NCBI RefSeq assembly: GCF_964355755.1 | Contig: NC_092670.1 | Location: 2,197,001-2,261,000 of the forward strand | From: Antedon mediterranea | Lineage: Eukaryota > Echinodermata > Crinoidea > Comatulida > Antedonidae | Length of the DNA stretch: 64,000 bases | Direction of reading: 5' to 3' | Part shown: piece by piece, positions 29,601 through 38,992 of the stretch | How the letters are laid out: each line of letters begins with the position of its first letter | Numbering within the stretch: position 1 is the first letter of the stretch | Made by a program: the position numbers and the translations under genes | The notes under the pieces: model-generated | What the model was told of the DNA's origin: nothing | Database searches by the model: none | The model's input: the letters and a program-made list of their open reading frames with translations, nothing else

Positions 29601-32600
29601 GGAGTTCCTGCTAAGATTCCCATCACAAATGAATGTCACCAGTCCAGTTGACTTCCTTTCAAACAACTCTTGGGGTGCAATCAAGGTATGCCACTATATT
29701 CTCTATTTATTTTTTGCTAATACTAATCATTTTAAGTTTATGGTGATAAAGTAGTGTTGATGGTGTAGTGTAGTATGTTACTGCCCTAATTATAATACAC
29801 AAAGAGATATTCTACTTGTAAGCGCTAACTCAATTATTGAGGATATCTTAGCCCAGGATTTTTCTTTAACATTTAATTTTACATTTTTAAGTGAAATTTT
29901 TATTTTTGGTTCCGATCTTCTTTCGAATTGTGAAAATGCTTTATTATTTTATTATGTACAACAATTTCTTGTTAATTCTGGAAGATTTAATTGATGTTTC
30001 TGTTAGTCGTTTTAAAATGTTGTATTTGTTAATCTGAGGCGCCTTGAAGCTAAGATGGTTCCATCTTGTAAGGCGCCTCTGTGTAATATACTGAATAAAA
30101 AAAAAAAAAAAAAAAAAAAAGTAGTGTTGATGAATTTTAGGAAATCTCTTTGTAATTTTATTCACGTATTTAGTAGCAAGTTAAGATCTCTTTTTTTTCT
30201 CTCTTTTTTGTATTCATTGTATAATTGTATGTAAATCAAAATGTAAACCAAGCAATCAAATCTCATTTGCACCTCATTGTTAAAATGAATAAATAGTATC
30301 GTATTGTACATATTTAGTTGCCTGATTTGACTTTAATCCTAATTCTCTTCAGTCCCTGTCTGGTATGGAAGAATTCCGAAACTTGGATCGTGACATTGAA
30401 GGTTCTGCAAAACGTTGGAAGAAATTTGTAGAGAGTGAATGCCCAGAGAAGGAGAAGTTCCCACAAGAATGGAAGAACAAGTCATCGCTACAGAAGCTAT
30501 GTATGATGAGGGCGCTCCGACCAGACAGGATGACATACGCTGTCAGGTATGGTGTTAAGTTTTTTTAATGAAATATATCATATCTTAATTCAATTATAAA
30601 TTTACATTGTTTTATAAATTTTAATTTTTTAAAGTAATAAGTTGATATTTGATTCATTTTAGTAACTTCATTGAAGAGAAACTTGGTGCTCAGTACACAG
30701 AAAATCGTGCTGTTGAGTTTTCCAAATCATTTGAAGAAACCGGTCCAGAAACACCTGTCTTCTTTATTCTATCCCCTGGTGTTGACCCGTTGAAGGACGT
30801 GGAAGCGTTGGGTAAGAAGATTGGCTGGACATTTGACCAGGGTAACTTTCACAATGTGTCTTTGGGTCAAGGTCAGGAAATCGTGGCTGAACAGTGTATG
30901 GATTTGGCAGCTAAAGAAGGCCATTGGGTCATTTTACAGGTAAGGTATCTTTATATTTGTTTCAATGCAGTTATATATTTTTTTACAGTATCTTTGACAC
31001 TGATCTGAATTTTTGGTGACAATCAGGATGTGACTGTCACATACTTATTTTGACATATTTTTACATCACTGTTATTATACACAGAACATCCATTTGGTTG
31101 CCAAATGGCTTTCGACATTAGAAAAGAAGCTGGAAGCATACAGCTATGGTAGTCATAAAGATTACAGAGTGTTCATGAGTGCTGAGCCCTCGGGCACACC
31201 AGAGTCGCACATCATACCTCAAGGTATATTGGAGTCTTCCATCAAGATCACAAACGAACCGCCAACTGGCATGCACGCAAATCTACATAAGGCTCTTGAC
31301 AACTTTAATCAGGTAATTTTTTTTTCTCATATCTCAACATCATTATGTTTGTATAATTAAACACCCCTTGCGATTAATAAAATTGTCCAAACCAGAATCT
31401 GCTTTACTGTACAAGCAACTTTATTTTTGTGTGTAAAAATATTATCTATAAAACAAAATAGAGAATTAAACACTTACCTGAATAAACTGACAAACAAACT
31501 GACTAAAAAATTAGTACACCCCTTTAGGATTAATGGTTTATGCCACATTTTTATCATAAAATTATCAATTGCAGGATACACTTGAGATGTGCTCCCGTGA
31601 GGCAGAGTTCAAGAGCATTCTCTTTGCCCTCTGTTACTTCCATGCAGTCGTCGCAGAGCGTCGTAAGTTTGGACCACAGGGCTGGAACAGAGTCTATCCA
31701 TACAACACTGGAGACTTGACAATCTCTGTCAATGTACTCTATAATTATCTTGAAGCAAATGCTAAGGTTTGTAAAAATCTTTTATTGAACCTATTGTAAC
31801 TGTCATATCTTTATCTAAATAAACTGATCTTTAATTGTTGTAATTCTAATTCATGATTTAATGGGTGCATTTGCTTAAAGCACTAAAAGGCAAAACATAT
31901 TTATCCTATTTTTTTTATATTTGTTTAAAGTTATTATTCAGCAATAAAGAGTAAATATGTAAGAAACTACAGTATTATTTATATTACTAAGAAACTATAT
32001 ATTACTAAGAAACTTACTTCTATGCATCCTAATTGACAGATTGGTTTAATTTTTTGTGTGCTTGTTACAGGTCCCATGGGAAGATCTACGTTATCTCTTT
32101 GGTGAAATCATGTACGGAGGTCACATCACAGATGACTGGGACAGGAGACTCTGCCAAACTTATCTTGAAGTGTATATGCATGTTGATATGGTAAGATTCC
32201 GTCAAAATATATCTTATTACTCTTCCAGTCAACTTTTGGAATGCTCTTATGTGATGTCTATTTTTTCTGTCATCAATGCCATAGCCTTGTCAAGTCAAAA
32301 TTTACAAATACAGAAAATATATCTTTTTTAATAGTACAGCATCATGATCATTCTATGTATTTCATGTTTTGTATTACATCCCTGAATCATAACAACTAAT
32401 TATTACATCTATTCAATATCTTTGCAGCTTGACGGTGAATTGTACCTCGCCCCTGGTTTCCCAGTGCCTGGTAACTCAGACTACAAAGCATATCACACTT
32501 ACATTGACGAGATGCTCCCAGCGGAAAGTCCATATCTGTACGGACTTCATCCTAACGCAGAAATTGGATTCCTTACAACTACATCAGATAACTTGTTCAA

Positions 32601-34053
32601 GACAGTACTGGAGATGCAGCCGAGAGACAGTAGCGGAGGCGGTGGGGGCGCTAGTAGCAGAGAGGAAAAGGTGATTGTTTTGTTGTCACTTAAATTCAAC
32701 ATTATTTGTAAACTAAGGATTAACCCTAGTGTTGTAACAAAATGGATTAGAATCTAGGAACCTTATATTGGAAAGCAAACACTTCAGTGTCATTTTTCAT
32801 TCTTAGAAAAGTCATTTATTTTTTTTCTGCTGAATACTGTAATCAAGTTAAATTGCTTTGCTTATTTATGGCATGCATACATTTTCTTCTGGTTTTCTTT
32901 TGAATGACTTTTTTTCTCTACAGATAAAATCTTTACTAGATGAGATCATTGAGAAGTTACCAGAAGAGTTCAACATCATGGAACTGGCAGCAAAGGTTGA
33001 GGAAAGATCACCATATGTTGTGGTTGCCTTCCAAGAATGTGAACGTATGAATACGTTGACCAATGAGATTAGACGCACACTTAAGGAACTTGATCTTGGA
33101 CTTAAGGTAAATATTATCATTGTCTTATAATTACCTTGGTTGCGACAGTTTTGAATGGGAATTCTTAATTTAAAGCTTGTGCCCTAAACCTTGTAATGCT
33201 TAATGTTTTCCTTGATGGCTACTGCCAATACCAGTTTTAATTCCAAGATGAAAAATTCACCCAACAATTGTAAGACTTTATAATTTTAAAAAGGTACTGC
33301 ATCATTTTTAGCACAGTAACTGGTTTTGTATTGGTTTACTCAAAATAACCTTTGCCTTATATTTATGTTGTAGTTTTCTTCTTCATCCAGGAGGAGCTAA
33401 AGTTGTTTTAATTGTTATTTTAATTTGTGTTATAGGGTGAACTGACAATCACTGCAGATATGGAAGATCTCAGCAATGCTCTGTACCTTGATCAGGTACC
33501 AGCCTCATGGATGAAACGTGCCTACCCTAGCTTATTTGGCCTAGGTCAATGGTATACTGATCTACTACTACGTATCAAAGAGCTTGAAAGCTGGACGTCA
33601 GACTTTGCATTACCAAATGTAGTCTGGCTTGCAGGCTTCTTCAACCCTCAGTCGTTCCTGACAGCCATTATGCAGTCGATGGCACGCAAGAATGAATGGC
33701 CTCTAGACAAGATGTGTTTACAATGTGACGTGACGAAAAAGAATAAGGAAGATTTCAGCAGCGCACCTCGTGAGGGCGCTTACGTACATGGCTTGTTCAT
33801 GGAAGGTGCACGATGGGATATTCAAACGGGTATGATAGCCGATGCGCGTTTGAAGGAACTCACCCCTGCGATGCCAGTAATCTTTATCCGGGCTATCCCT
33901 GTTGATAAGCAAGAGACGAGAAACATTTATGAGTGTCCAGTGTACAAGACTAAGATACGAGGACCGACATTTGTTTGGACTTTCAACTTGAAGTCCAAAG
34001 AGAAGGCTTCAAAATGGGTTCTTGCTGGTGTTGCTCTTCTACTGTCTTCGTAG
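1552..34053 (+). CDS. Axonemal dynein heavy chain, outer-arm beta type (DNAH9/DNAH17 class), complete gene of 60 coding exons
   Basis: Motor subunit of the ciliary/flagellar outer dynein arm; it hydrolyses ATP to slide doublet microtubules. I placed 60 exons by GT-AG sites and protein continuity. Phases agree at every junction and the sum is 13,386 nt including the stop (4,461 aa), the usual length for beta heavy chains. P-loops are visible in AAA1 (GPAGTGKT, residues 1847-1854), AAA2 (GNAGTGKT, 2128-2135), AAA3 (GNAGLGKS, 2455-2462) and AAA4 (GVGGSGKQS, 2800-2808). The AAA1 Walker B is CFDEFNR (1897-1903). The start at 1552 gives [12 protein letters not shown], matching the family N-terminus; the C-terminus ends [12 protein letters not shown], also family-typical. 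The N-terminal tail and WPDVVSQD-like region (here WPNVVSQD) favour beta over alpha or gamma chains. No frameshift or stop was seen. Which vertebrate paralogue (DNAH9, 11 or 17) is nearest cannot be settled by eye. Exons are listed in the block entries. Confidence 0.96.
3419..3705. mobile_element. Short inverted-repeat element in the intron before exon 6
   Basis: CCCCTGGGAAAGGTG at the left pairs with CACCTCTCCCAGGGG at the right. Inside are several GACGCAC/GTGCGTC boxes and a GAATGAATGAAT run. There is no coding capacity and no clear target duplication. Probably a MITE of a DNA transposon family I cannot name. Confidence 0.55.
4277..4346 (-). repeat. tRNA-derived SINE head
   Basis: On the minus strand an exact B-box GGTTCAAATCC lies downstream of a GGTGGTTAACATGC A-box-like stretch at tRNA spacing. 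No sound cloverleaf can be drawn, so it reads as a SINE promoter relic rather than a tRNA gene. MITE copy B begins directly after it. Confidence 0.4.
4372..4500. mobile_element. Harbinger-like MITE, copy B, right end missing
   Basis: The left end AGCTCTGTCTACACTATC follows TTA at 4369-4371. Similarity to the family stops after CACATCACACTTTTTG, 16 bp before the exon 7 acceptor (AG at 4515-4516). The element's pyrimidine-rich stretch now sits where the polypyrimidine tract should be. Confidence 0.75.
5664..7545. other. Long intron 9 outside the minisatellite
   Basis: AT-rich intron DNA apart from the 32-bp array. Near its 3' end is a short palindromic stretch, ACTATTTAACGATCGTTGAA, at about 7425-7445. 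Nothing else was recognised. Confidence 0.5.
6357..6866. repeat. 32-bp minisatellite, about 16 units, in the intron before exon 10
   Basis: The unit starts TTGCCCATTTTCTACATTCC and ends CATTTGTACCAC. A few units carry TTTTGTAC instead of TTTTCTAC, and some CCTATT. With 32 bp units and no stop in any forward frame, it gives long false reading frames in all three frames. Confidence 0.95.
7546..15618 (+). CDS. Dynein heavy chain exons 10-24: end of tail and linker (residues 611-1827)
   Basis: Exons: 7546-7614, 7744-8371, 9087-9416, 9806-10060, 10376-10545, 10754-11093, 11319-11405, 11573-11974, 12413-12658, 13035-13259, 13400-13491, 13705-13831, 14156-14308, 14682-14915, 15326-15618. Exon 11 (628 nt) is the longest internal exon and carries [17 protein letters not shown], a hallmark of the tail. 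Exons 17-24 cover the linker (DHC_N2), which swings across the AAA ring as the power-stroke element; seen are [36 protein letters not shown] and [18 protein letters not shown], all family-typical. Exon 18 starts GTAAGATTC, so its acceptor is followed by a donor-like string, but the protein (VRFLMDE) fixes the boundary. Confidence 0.92.
8753..8989. repeat. 29-bp minisatellite, about 8 units, in the intron before exon 12
   Basis: The unit starts ATTGAATATCCCATACCCAC and ends CAACCTACC. One unit has a 5-bp insertion. A lone unit at 8661-8689 has the same 3' flank (AAAAGGTCTCAACTT) as the array, so the array probably grew from a duplication of that segment. Confidence 0.93.
12060..12245 (+). mobile_element. 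Degraded 3' end of a non-LTR retrotransposon in the intron before exon 18
   Basis: One forward frame reads [18 protein letters not shown], which resembles the conserved 'IWNSLP' C-terminus of CR1/L2/Rex-type reverse transcriptases. A TTATAAATTTTCGATATTATTATTA tail-like end follows. Only the last part of the element is present. Confidence 0.6.
13967..14107. mobile_element. Harbinger-like MITE, copy C, left end truncated
   Basis: Between exons 21 and 22. The right end GTTTGATAGTGTAGACAGGGCT is intact in outline and followed by TAA. The left inverted repeat has lost its middle (AAGC joined to CAAACTTTAT). Confidence 0.75.
15738..17153 (+). CDS. Dynein heavy chain exons 25-28: AAA1, the main ATPase site (residues 1828-2014)
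   Basis: Exons: 15738-15894, 16182-16286, 16595-16752, 17015-17153. AAA1 is the essential ATP-hydrolysing module of dyneins. Seen: Walker [11 protein letters not shown], Walker B CFDEFNR with its catalytic Glu, and the sensor-I stretch [17 protein letters not shown], all intact. The exon 25 donor (GTAAAG) directly abuts a truncated Harbinger-like MITE. Confidence 0.95.
15901..16044. mobile_element. Harbinger-like MITE, copy D, abutting the exon 25 splice donor
   Basis: The left repeat starts at TCTACACTATC, immediately after the six donor bases GTAAAG (15895-15900). The outer TAAGCTCTG of the family is missing. The right end GACAGAGCT is followed by TAA. The insertion therefore lies within the first bases of the intron after AAA1 exon 25. 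Confidence 0.78.
17357..19566 (+). CDS. Dynein heavy chain exons 29-33: AAA2 (residues 2015-2425)
   Basis: Exons: 17357-17722, 18047-18307, 18580-18728, 18842-18975, 19244-19566. Exon 29 ends exactly after the AAA2 P-loop (GNAGTGKTQ). Exon 30 has [20 protein letters not shown] and [19 protein letters not shown], the AAA2 Walker B and its surroundings. Exon 31 has [15 protein letters not shown]. In the family AAA2 binds but does not hydrolyse nucleotide. The intron before exon 30 carries a near-exact copy of the exon's 5' edge (see findings). Confidence 0.94.
17755..17884. mobile_element. 130-bp palindromic foldback element in the intron before exon 30
   Basis: AGTGTCTTTCACACCTGTTC at the left is the exact reverse complement of the right end. 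The centre (ATCAATGTTTCGTTTT / AAAACAAAACATTGACG) is also roughly self-complementary, so almost the whole element can fold into one hairpin. No clear target duplication is visible. Confidence 0.8.
17943..17983 (+). repeat. Intronic copy of the 5' edge of dynein exon 30
   Basis: 35 bases (17949-17983) are identical to the first 35 bases of exon 30 (18047-18081). The preceding six bases match except that the acceptor AG has become AT. The copy lies 98 bp upstream of the real exon and cannot be used as an acceptor. Confidence 0.9.
19855..22372 (+). CDS. Dynein heavy chain exons 34-38: AAA3 (residues 2426-2781)
   Basis: Exons: 19855-20059, 20443-20543, 20764-21171, 21541-21702, 22179-22372. AAA3 is a regulatory nucleotide site. 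Seen: P-loop GNAGLGKSV, then [20 protein letters not shown] with the Walker B FIDDMN split before exon 36, and [13 protein letters not shown]. The intron between exons 36 and 37 holds an intact MITE (21307-21450). Confidence 0.94.
21307..21450. mobile_element. Harbinger-like MITE, copy E
   Basis: Intact copy between exons 36 and 37. Both inverted repeats are present and flanked by TTA (21304-21306 and 21451-21453). Confidence 0.8.
22617..23597 (+). CDS. Dynein heavy chain exons 39-41: AAA4 (residues 2782-2979)
   Basis: Exons: 22617-22779, 23038-23304, 23436-23597. Seen: P-loop [18 protein letters not shown] in exon 39, [20 protein letters not shown] in exon 40 and [20 protein letters not shown] in exon 41. 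All are standard for AAA4 of outer-arm heavy chains. Confidence 0.94.
23924..26620 (+). CDS. Dynein heavy chain exons 42-46: stalk coiled coil and microtubule-binding domain (residues 2980-3351)
   Basis: Exons: 23924-24157, 24335-24595, 24825-24968, 25714-25995, 26425-26620. Exons 42-43 encode the outgoing coiled-coil helix, rich in K/E/A heptads. Exons 44-45 encode the microtubule-binding tip ([20 protein letters not shown] and [20 protein letters not shown]). Exon 46 encodes the return helix and ends LTLAN-like into AAA5. The 745-bp intron between exons 44 and 45 is plain AT-rich DNA with short TA and ATT runs. Confidence 0.93.
26831..29685 (+). CDS. Dynein heavy chain exons 47-52: AAA5 (residues 3352-3777)
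   Basis: Exons: 26831-26943, 27169-27527, 27769-27973, 28299-28604, 29083-29253, 29563-29685. Seen: [18 protein letters not shown] and [20 protein letters not shown] in exon 48, and [20 protein letters not shown] in exon 49, all AAA5 hallmarks of the heavy chain family. A decayed copy of the exon 51 5' edge lies at about 28993-29035. Confidence 0.94.
28993..29035 (+). repeat. Decayed intronic copy of the 5' edge of dynein exon 51
   Basis: TTTCTTTCAGGCTTTTAATG and TTGTGTTCGCACA mirror the real acceptor and exon start at about 29073-29107. The acceptor AG is intact, but the frame would hit TAA within 14 codons. A related segment at about 28880-28910 resembles the bases that follow the copy. 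Confidence 0.8.
29763..30120 (+). mobile_element. Poly(A)-tailed retro-insert with target-site duplication in the intron before exon 53
   Basis: GTAGTGTTGATG occurs exactly at 29751-29762 and 30121-30132, flanking a 358-bp insert that ends in AATAAA run into about 22 A. Before the tail is a stem-loop with GAGGCGCCTT pairing with AAGGCGCCTC. These are signs of target-primed reverse transcription by a LINE machinery. The insert has no coding capacity: either a SINE or a 5'-truncated LINE 3' end. Confidence 0.82.
30353..34053 (+). CDS. Dynein heavy chain exons 53-60: AAA6 and C-terminal domain (residues 3778-4461)
   Basis: Exons: 30353-30546, 30663-30939, 31085-31312, 31575-31766, 32071-32190, 32428-32670, 32924-33106, 33436-34053. 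Seen: [48 protein letters not shown] and [20 protein letters not shown]. The C-terminal segment [13 protein letters not shown] precedes the end of the ring. Exon 58 ends in a Gly-rich stretch ([10 protein letters not shown]), a variable spot in the family. The stop is TAG at 34051-34053. Confidence 0.95.
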
Positions 34054-34734
34054 GTTTTCATTCCTTTACAAAAATGTTTTAAAACTTTTGTGACTAAAAG
34101 TTACCTAATTCATAAAACTCTGTGTTATTTTAATGTTCATATACTACCATGCCTTGTTATGGGAAACATTTGGGAACAAGTCCAGGTAAACAGAACATCC
34201 TCTAGTATACTATCTAGTATATTTATTATTATATATTTGATTGTTTATTGAAAATTTAATTTAAATTAAACATCATCTTTTTGCAAAATTGAGTGCAACT
34301 TAACAATTGGAAAGTTTACTGTATTTTCAAATGAATAAAATAAAGTTTATAATTCAAATGTTTTCAACTATACCTATTGTATTATACTAATTCAATGTGT
34401 ATATAGAGCTAAAGCCACCACTCAAAGACATTGGTTTTCAAAGCATTCACTAAATATGTTTATATTTTTATTTTAAAGTTAAATTCTATACTATGCATTG
34501 TAAAATAAACAATACATCCATTTATCAGTGCTTTCCGTCCATATTTGTTATCTATTTTTAACAACCTTTTTTGTATTTGTGCCAATAGATAAATGTAATA
34601 ACTATATATAATATATATAAAATAAAATATTATTTTTAGGTATTTTACCAAAATGGCAAAACAAACTACTAATTTTACTTGCATTGGAATTAATATGCAA
34701 TCTTCTTGCATAAAAGCTTTAGAATTGCATTGTG
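34054..34734 (+). other. 3' UTR and downstream flank of the dynein gene
   Basis: AT-rich sequence after the stop. The first convincing poly(A) signals are the overlapping AATAAA/AATAAAG at 34334-34345, about 280 bp past the stop, which would make a short 3' UTR. Confidence 0.5.
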
Positions 34735-34737
34735 TTA

Positions 34738-34878
34738 AGCTCTGTCTACACTATCAAACTTTATGTGACAAAAAAATGTGATGTGCCCATATATGGACAC
34801 GATGATGTCATATCACCACCATATTTAAGCACATCACACTTTTTTTTGTCAAACTAGTTTGATAGTGTAGACAGAGCT
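34738..34878. mobile_element. Harbinger-like MITE, copy F
   Basis: The best-preserved copy, downstream of the dynein gene. Matching ends AGCTCTGTC and GACAGAGCT are flanked by TTA on both sides. At 141 bp it is a good reference for the family. Confidence 0.85.
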
Positions 34879-34881
34879 TTA

Positions 34882-36045
34882 GCAAAGGATTAGTCTTGGA
34901 TTAAAAATAGCGGGGCCTCTTTTTGTCATCAAATCAATTTATGGATTCCATTTGATTCTGTTTGTGGGTGTCAACTATTCTGTCCATTTTATTTAATTTG
35001 TTTGTGGTATAAATACCAAAAAAAGTGTTCCGTCCATTATTATAAATACAATTTCTAAATTTAAGAGATTATAAAATGAAAAATATATTGACATGTTCAA
35101 AACAATGTAATTTGCTATGAAGTGAAGATAATAAAATGATTTTGACAAAGTCTCTTTGGATAGTTTCCATCATTTATTTTGTTCTCATGTTGGATAATGA
35201 CTATATAGAAGTAATTAATAATTACAACAAAGTACTTATTTGAATGGGTGACACATGGAATAATACTAATATGGATATGTTTTACTATTGGATATCAAAG
35301 CATACTTTTAGCGCAATACCAATTAAAATAGTTCCTCTGTGTGACTTCACAAATAATTACGAATGTCTACACTACAAATTTAATTTTATGTGAAAAAAAA
35401 TGTGATGTGCCCATATATGGACATCATCACTACCATATTTGGGCAAATCACTACCATATTTGGGCACATCACACTGTTTTTGTCAAACTTGATGGGGTAG
35501 ACAGAGCTTTAAAATTACTGTCCAGATCGAATACAAGCTTGCACCAAATGCCTTGTTTGTGGGGAGTGTTCTGGAGACCAGAGCCTCATCTCAATAGCCT
35601 ACTTATAAATTATTCGGATAGAACAGATTTTTATTTTTTTAAATGTCATTAACAGAAAAAAAAACATGTTATCAAAGAAAATCACAAATTATTTAGGGAA
35701 GAAAAAAAATACACTACACATATTTTTAATCAAACAACCAATCAGAACAAAGATATGCAGCCACCATACAATGAGCTGAGCATGGTCGTCATTGTTCTGG
35801 TTCTTGTTGTGGGAACTGAGTGTGGTGTGGTGGAAGAGAGTTAAGAATTGGCCATGATAATCATACTGAAGTCAAACCCGATTTCTGAAACTGAAAAGGT
35901 AAGCCCTCTTAAAGATAGTAGTATTTTAATAATGTTATTGTAACGTAAATTTAAAAACAGATTTTAAACATACAGTACCTTCATAATCTAGCCCTGCTTA
36001 CTTTGTTTTGCCACACATGATGACTAGACTGGCCTTCTGACCGTC
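34882..36045. other. Intergenic, no gene recognised
   Basis: AT-rich spacer holding MITE copy G. A 29-codon reading frame at 35755-35843 with a hydrophobic centre has no supporting evidence. Otherwise nothing was recognised. Confidence 0.5.
35365..35508. mobile_element. Harbinger-like MITE, copy G, diverged
   Basis: Starts TGTCTACACTA without the outermost bases. The interior carries CATATATGGACATCATCAC and two CATATTTGGGCA boxes. It ends GACAGAGCT followed by TTA. Confidence 0.72.
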
Positions 36046-37777
36046 ATGATGGAGGGGTGCCAATAATAATACTATAATACTGTACCTTTTGTGGCTGGAC
36101 CTACAGGGAAACTACCATTTTCAACTCGGAGAATTTTTTTGGTAAACGTAATTATTTTTAGTTACATTAATTGTTCAGTTACTTTTATTTTCTTATTTCA
36201 ACTTTTTTTGTTTTGTTTCTGGATCGCACCGCATTTTGTGAGTGTCACAGATTCAAAGGGTGGTGTGATATAATGCATGTTAGTGTCAAATAAATAAATC
36301 ATTCTGATATTTAGATTTAAGACTCCTTTGGTATTTCCCAAAAAAATGTTTACTGCCAGTTTTTAATAGAGATTATAAGGAAACGAGAAATTGTGGTATT
36401 TCCATACAGGAGGTGCCGCACTTACGCAGATGTTTCCCAAGACCACCGTAGCACAAGTGTGGGAAATGACTGGGATTAGTAGTTTCTGTCCCATGTCAAA
36501 ATGTCACGATTTATCAGGGATTTATCGCACAATTTTAAAAGAGATTTTTTAGTTATACTAGGTATTCTGGATAAAACTCCGCAACTCGAGACTAAACCGT
36601 GTACTTGCATGTTCGCTGTGTAAATAGTCTAGCGTATTAGTTGATATCCTCGCTCACTCATAGTATTTTGTTTACATACAATTAAAATAAGACTGATTTT
36701 GTTTATTTGCTTATTTAAATACACCGTGTGGTTATTTGTTATTCATTTTTATTTCAAGAAATATTATTCTTCTTATTCTTTCTTTTGTGTGTGTTGCCAT
36801 AAAACAAAATTGTAGGCCGTTACTAGGGTGTCACTTCATGCATGAGAGGGCGATATTTTGATTAACCTAGTACATTTACAAGGGTTGGTATTTTGCAGTG
36901 TAAATACTGTACACGCAACCTGTGTCATTAATTCCGGGCCGGGTTAATGAATCGCGTGTGAAATGGAAATTATCCGGACATGACACAGGGTTGTTCTAAG
37001 CTCTGCATTGTAAAAGAAGTATTAGTGATTTGACAAATCACAATCGATGGAAAATCAAACTGTCGCTTGTCATTGGTCAACTGGCTTGTGTTGCATCTAC
37101 ATTCATTGCGTCTCTAGTGAGAGCTTAAGCAATATACAGAATAACATTGTACGACATATTTTTATTTATTTATTATGGTTTATTCAAATCAATTGTTATC
37201 GTGGCCTGCATGCCAAATTAACATGGTTAAAAACAGGTACATTAAAAAGAAACGTCAGCAACAAAGTAGAAAAACACAATAATATACAATAAAAATACAA
37301 TATAAAAATGTATAGTATATACAGAAAGCATACACAAATTACATTATTTACATTATTATTATTACATTGATTATCACTTCAAATTGATGGAATGAATATA
37401 GAGGTGCACCCTGAAACTGTTCAAATCACTATTCATCGAGTAAATTCATTAGAAATGGTATTGCATTTTTTTTTTTACTTTCTATATTCTTCATAATTAT
37501 TTACACATCATATTTCGACTTTAACAAAAATTATTTTTTCAGGCGGACAATATATCTTTAAAATGCACATAAACTAGCATATTTTCTATAGCATATGTTC
37601 TTCATTCATTGTTGTTTAAGTGAATAAAAATTAAAGATGCTTTATTTGTAATATTAGAAACATCACACACTATGATAATATTTGGAGAACTTGGGTCATT
37701 GAGGTGGGACCCCTACATTTGGGTCCCTATGGATCCTACACAAGCCTAACAAAGTAAAGTCCTATTTCTATCCTAGT

Positions 37778-38250
37778 GTAACACTAGGATAACGTATCTC
37801 AACGTATCGGTTTCTATTCTAGTCAATCTTTTTCTAGCCTAGAATAACGGCTTGAAACGTATCTCTTATTTTCTATTTTAGGGAACACCCTAAAATATCG
37901 ATTTTCAACGAATCACTGATAGCAAAGCCTGTACTAATTCACGTATTTCACTAGCGTGATAACAGAGTATAAAACTTAGCTTTGTTATCTTTGTTTTTAT
38001 TTTAGTAGTTCAATTCAGGAATTCTAGGAACGTATCGGTTTTTATTCTAGTCAGTCTTTTTCTAGCCTAAAATAACGGCTTGAAACGTATTTCTTAATTT
38101 CTATTTTAGAGAACACCCTAAAATATCGATTTTCAACGAATCACTGATAGCAAAGCCTGTACTAATTCACATATTTCACTAACGTGATAACAGAGTATGA
38201 CACTTAGCTTCGTTATCTTTGTTTCTACTGAGGAATTCTAGCAATTCTTC
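37778..38250. repeat. Two tandem units of a 230-bp repeat inside segmental copy 1
   Basis: Each unit runs from CGTATCGGTTTCTATTCTAG through AACACCCTAAAATATCG to GTGATAACAGAGTA. Copy 2 of the duplication carries more units. Confidence 0.8.
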
Positions 38251-38429
38251 AATTCGTTTCTTGTAGATGTTCACACACCAGCATTACGAAAAGAAATGAT
38301 GAATATGTTAGGTGGGTATATCTCACTAGAGGGCGTTTTTAAACGGACTATACCATTATCTGTAACCATTATATGGTAATGTATGTTAAAGTTTGTTACG
38401 TAATGTTTCCACTCTTTGGTTTGAGTAAT

Positions 38430-38992
38430 CTAACTTGGGTCTACTTGGATATCTAAACGTGTCAATGCATTAATTTCACTAGTCATGCCATATTCTCTAA
38501 GTTTTTCAATGAATTCGTTCATCTTGTCTCCTTCTGTGAGATAGCCTCTTATTTCTAATTTTAGAATCAAAGAATTTGGATCAGTTTCTCTGCGAATGCT
38601 GTACAATTGTCCAATGGTTGTCGTATTGACTTTACCTACCACGTAACTGAATTGTAACAGTTTTCTACGATGAACTGAAAAGTTTGTGATTGGAACATCT
38701 TTGAATTTTGGTAAATTCCAATCTGGCTTAATCACGCTTTCAACACCAGCCATTCCACATAATTTAATAACTTCAATGAGAACACGTATGTCTGTTGGTT
38801 TGATAATTCCAGGAGTCACAAGCAACCTAATCAGATCATGGGTCGTGTCCATTGCCTGGATGTCGAAAAGTGTAATCTTACTCTTGAACTCGCTGATTAC
38901 CATTTTCATCTTGTTTAAATATCCTTGGCCCTGTTCGTCACACCAGTTAGATACTCTTGTTAACAAATCATTGAACTCCAGATCTGATAATT
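38430..38992 (-). CDS. Terminal exon with double death-effector-like module B
   Basis: 563 nt, acceptor TTGTTGTAG, phase 1 entry, stop TAG at 38430-38432. Module B1 runs from ELSDLEFNDLLTRVSNW to CGMAGVESVI and module B2 from VHRRKLLQFSYVVGKV to MTSEINALTRL. It is the gene's last coding exon. A reading frame continues upstream of the acceptor by chance, but the match to module A starts exactly at the acceptor. Confidence 0.62.

Noticed and set aside
35755-35843. 29-codon frame with a hydrophobic middle (MVVIVLVLVVG) near a CCAAT word
   Set aside because: Too short, no conserved context and no downstream exon; chance cannot be excluded.
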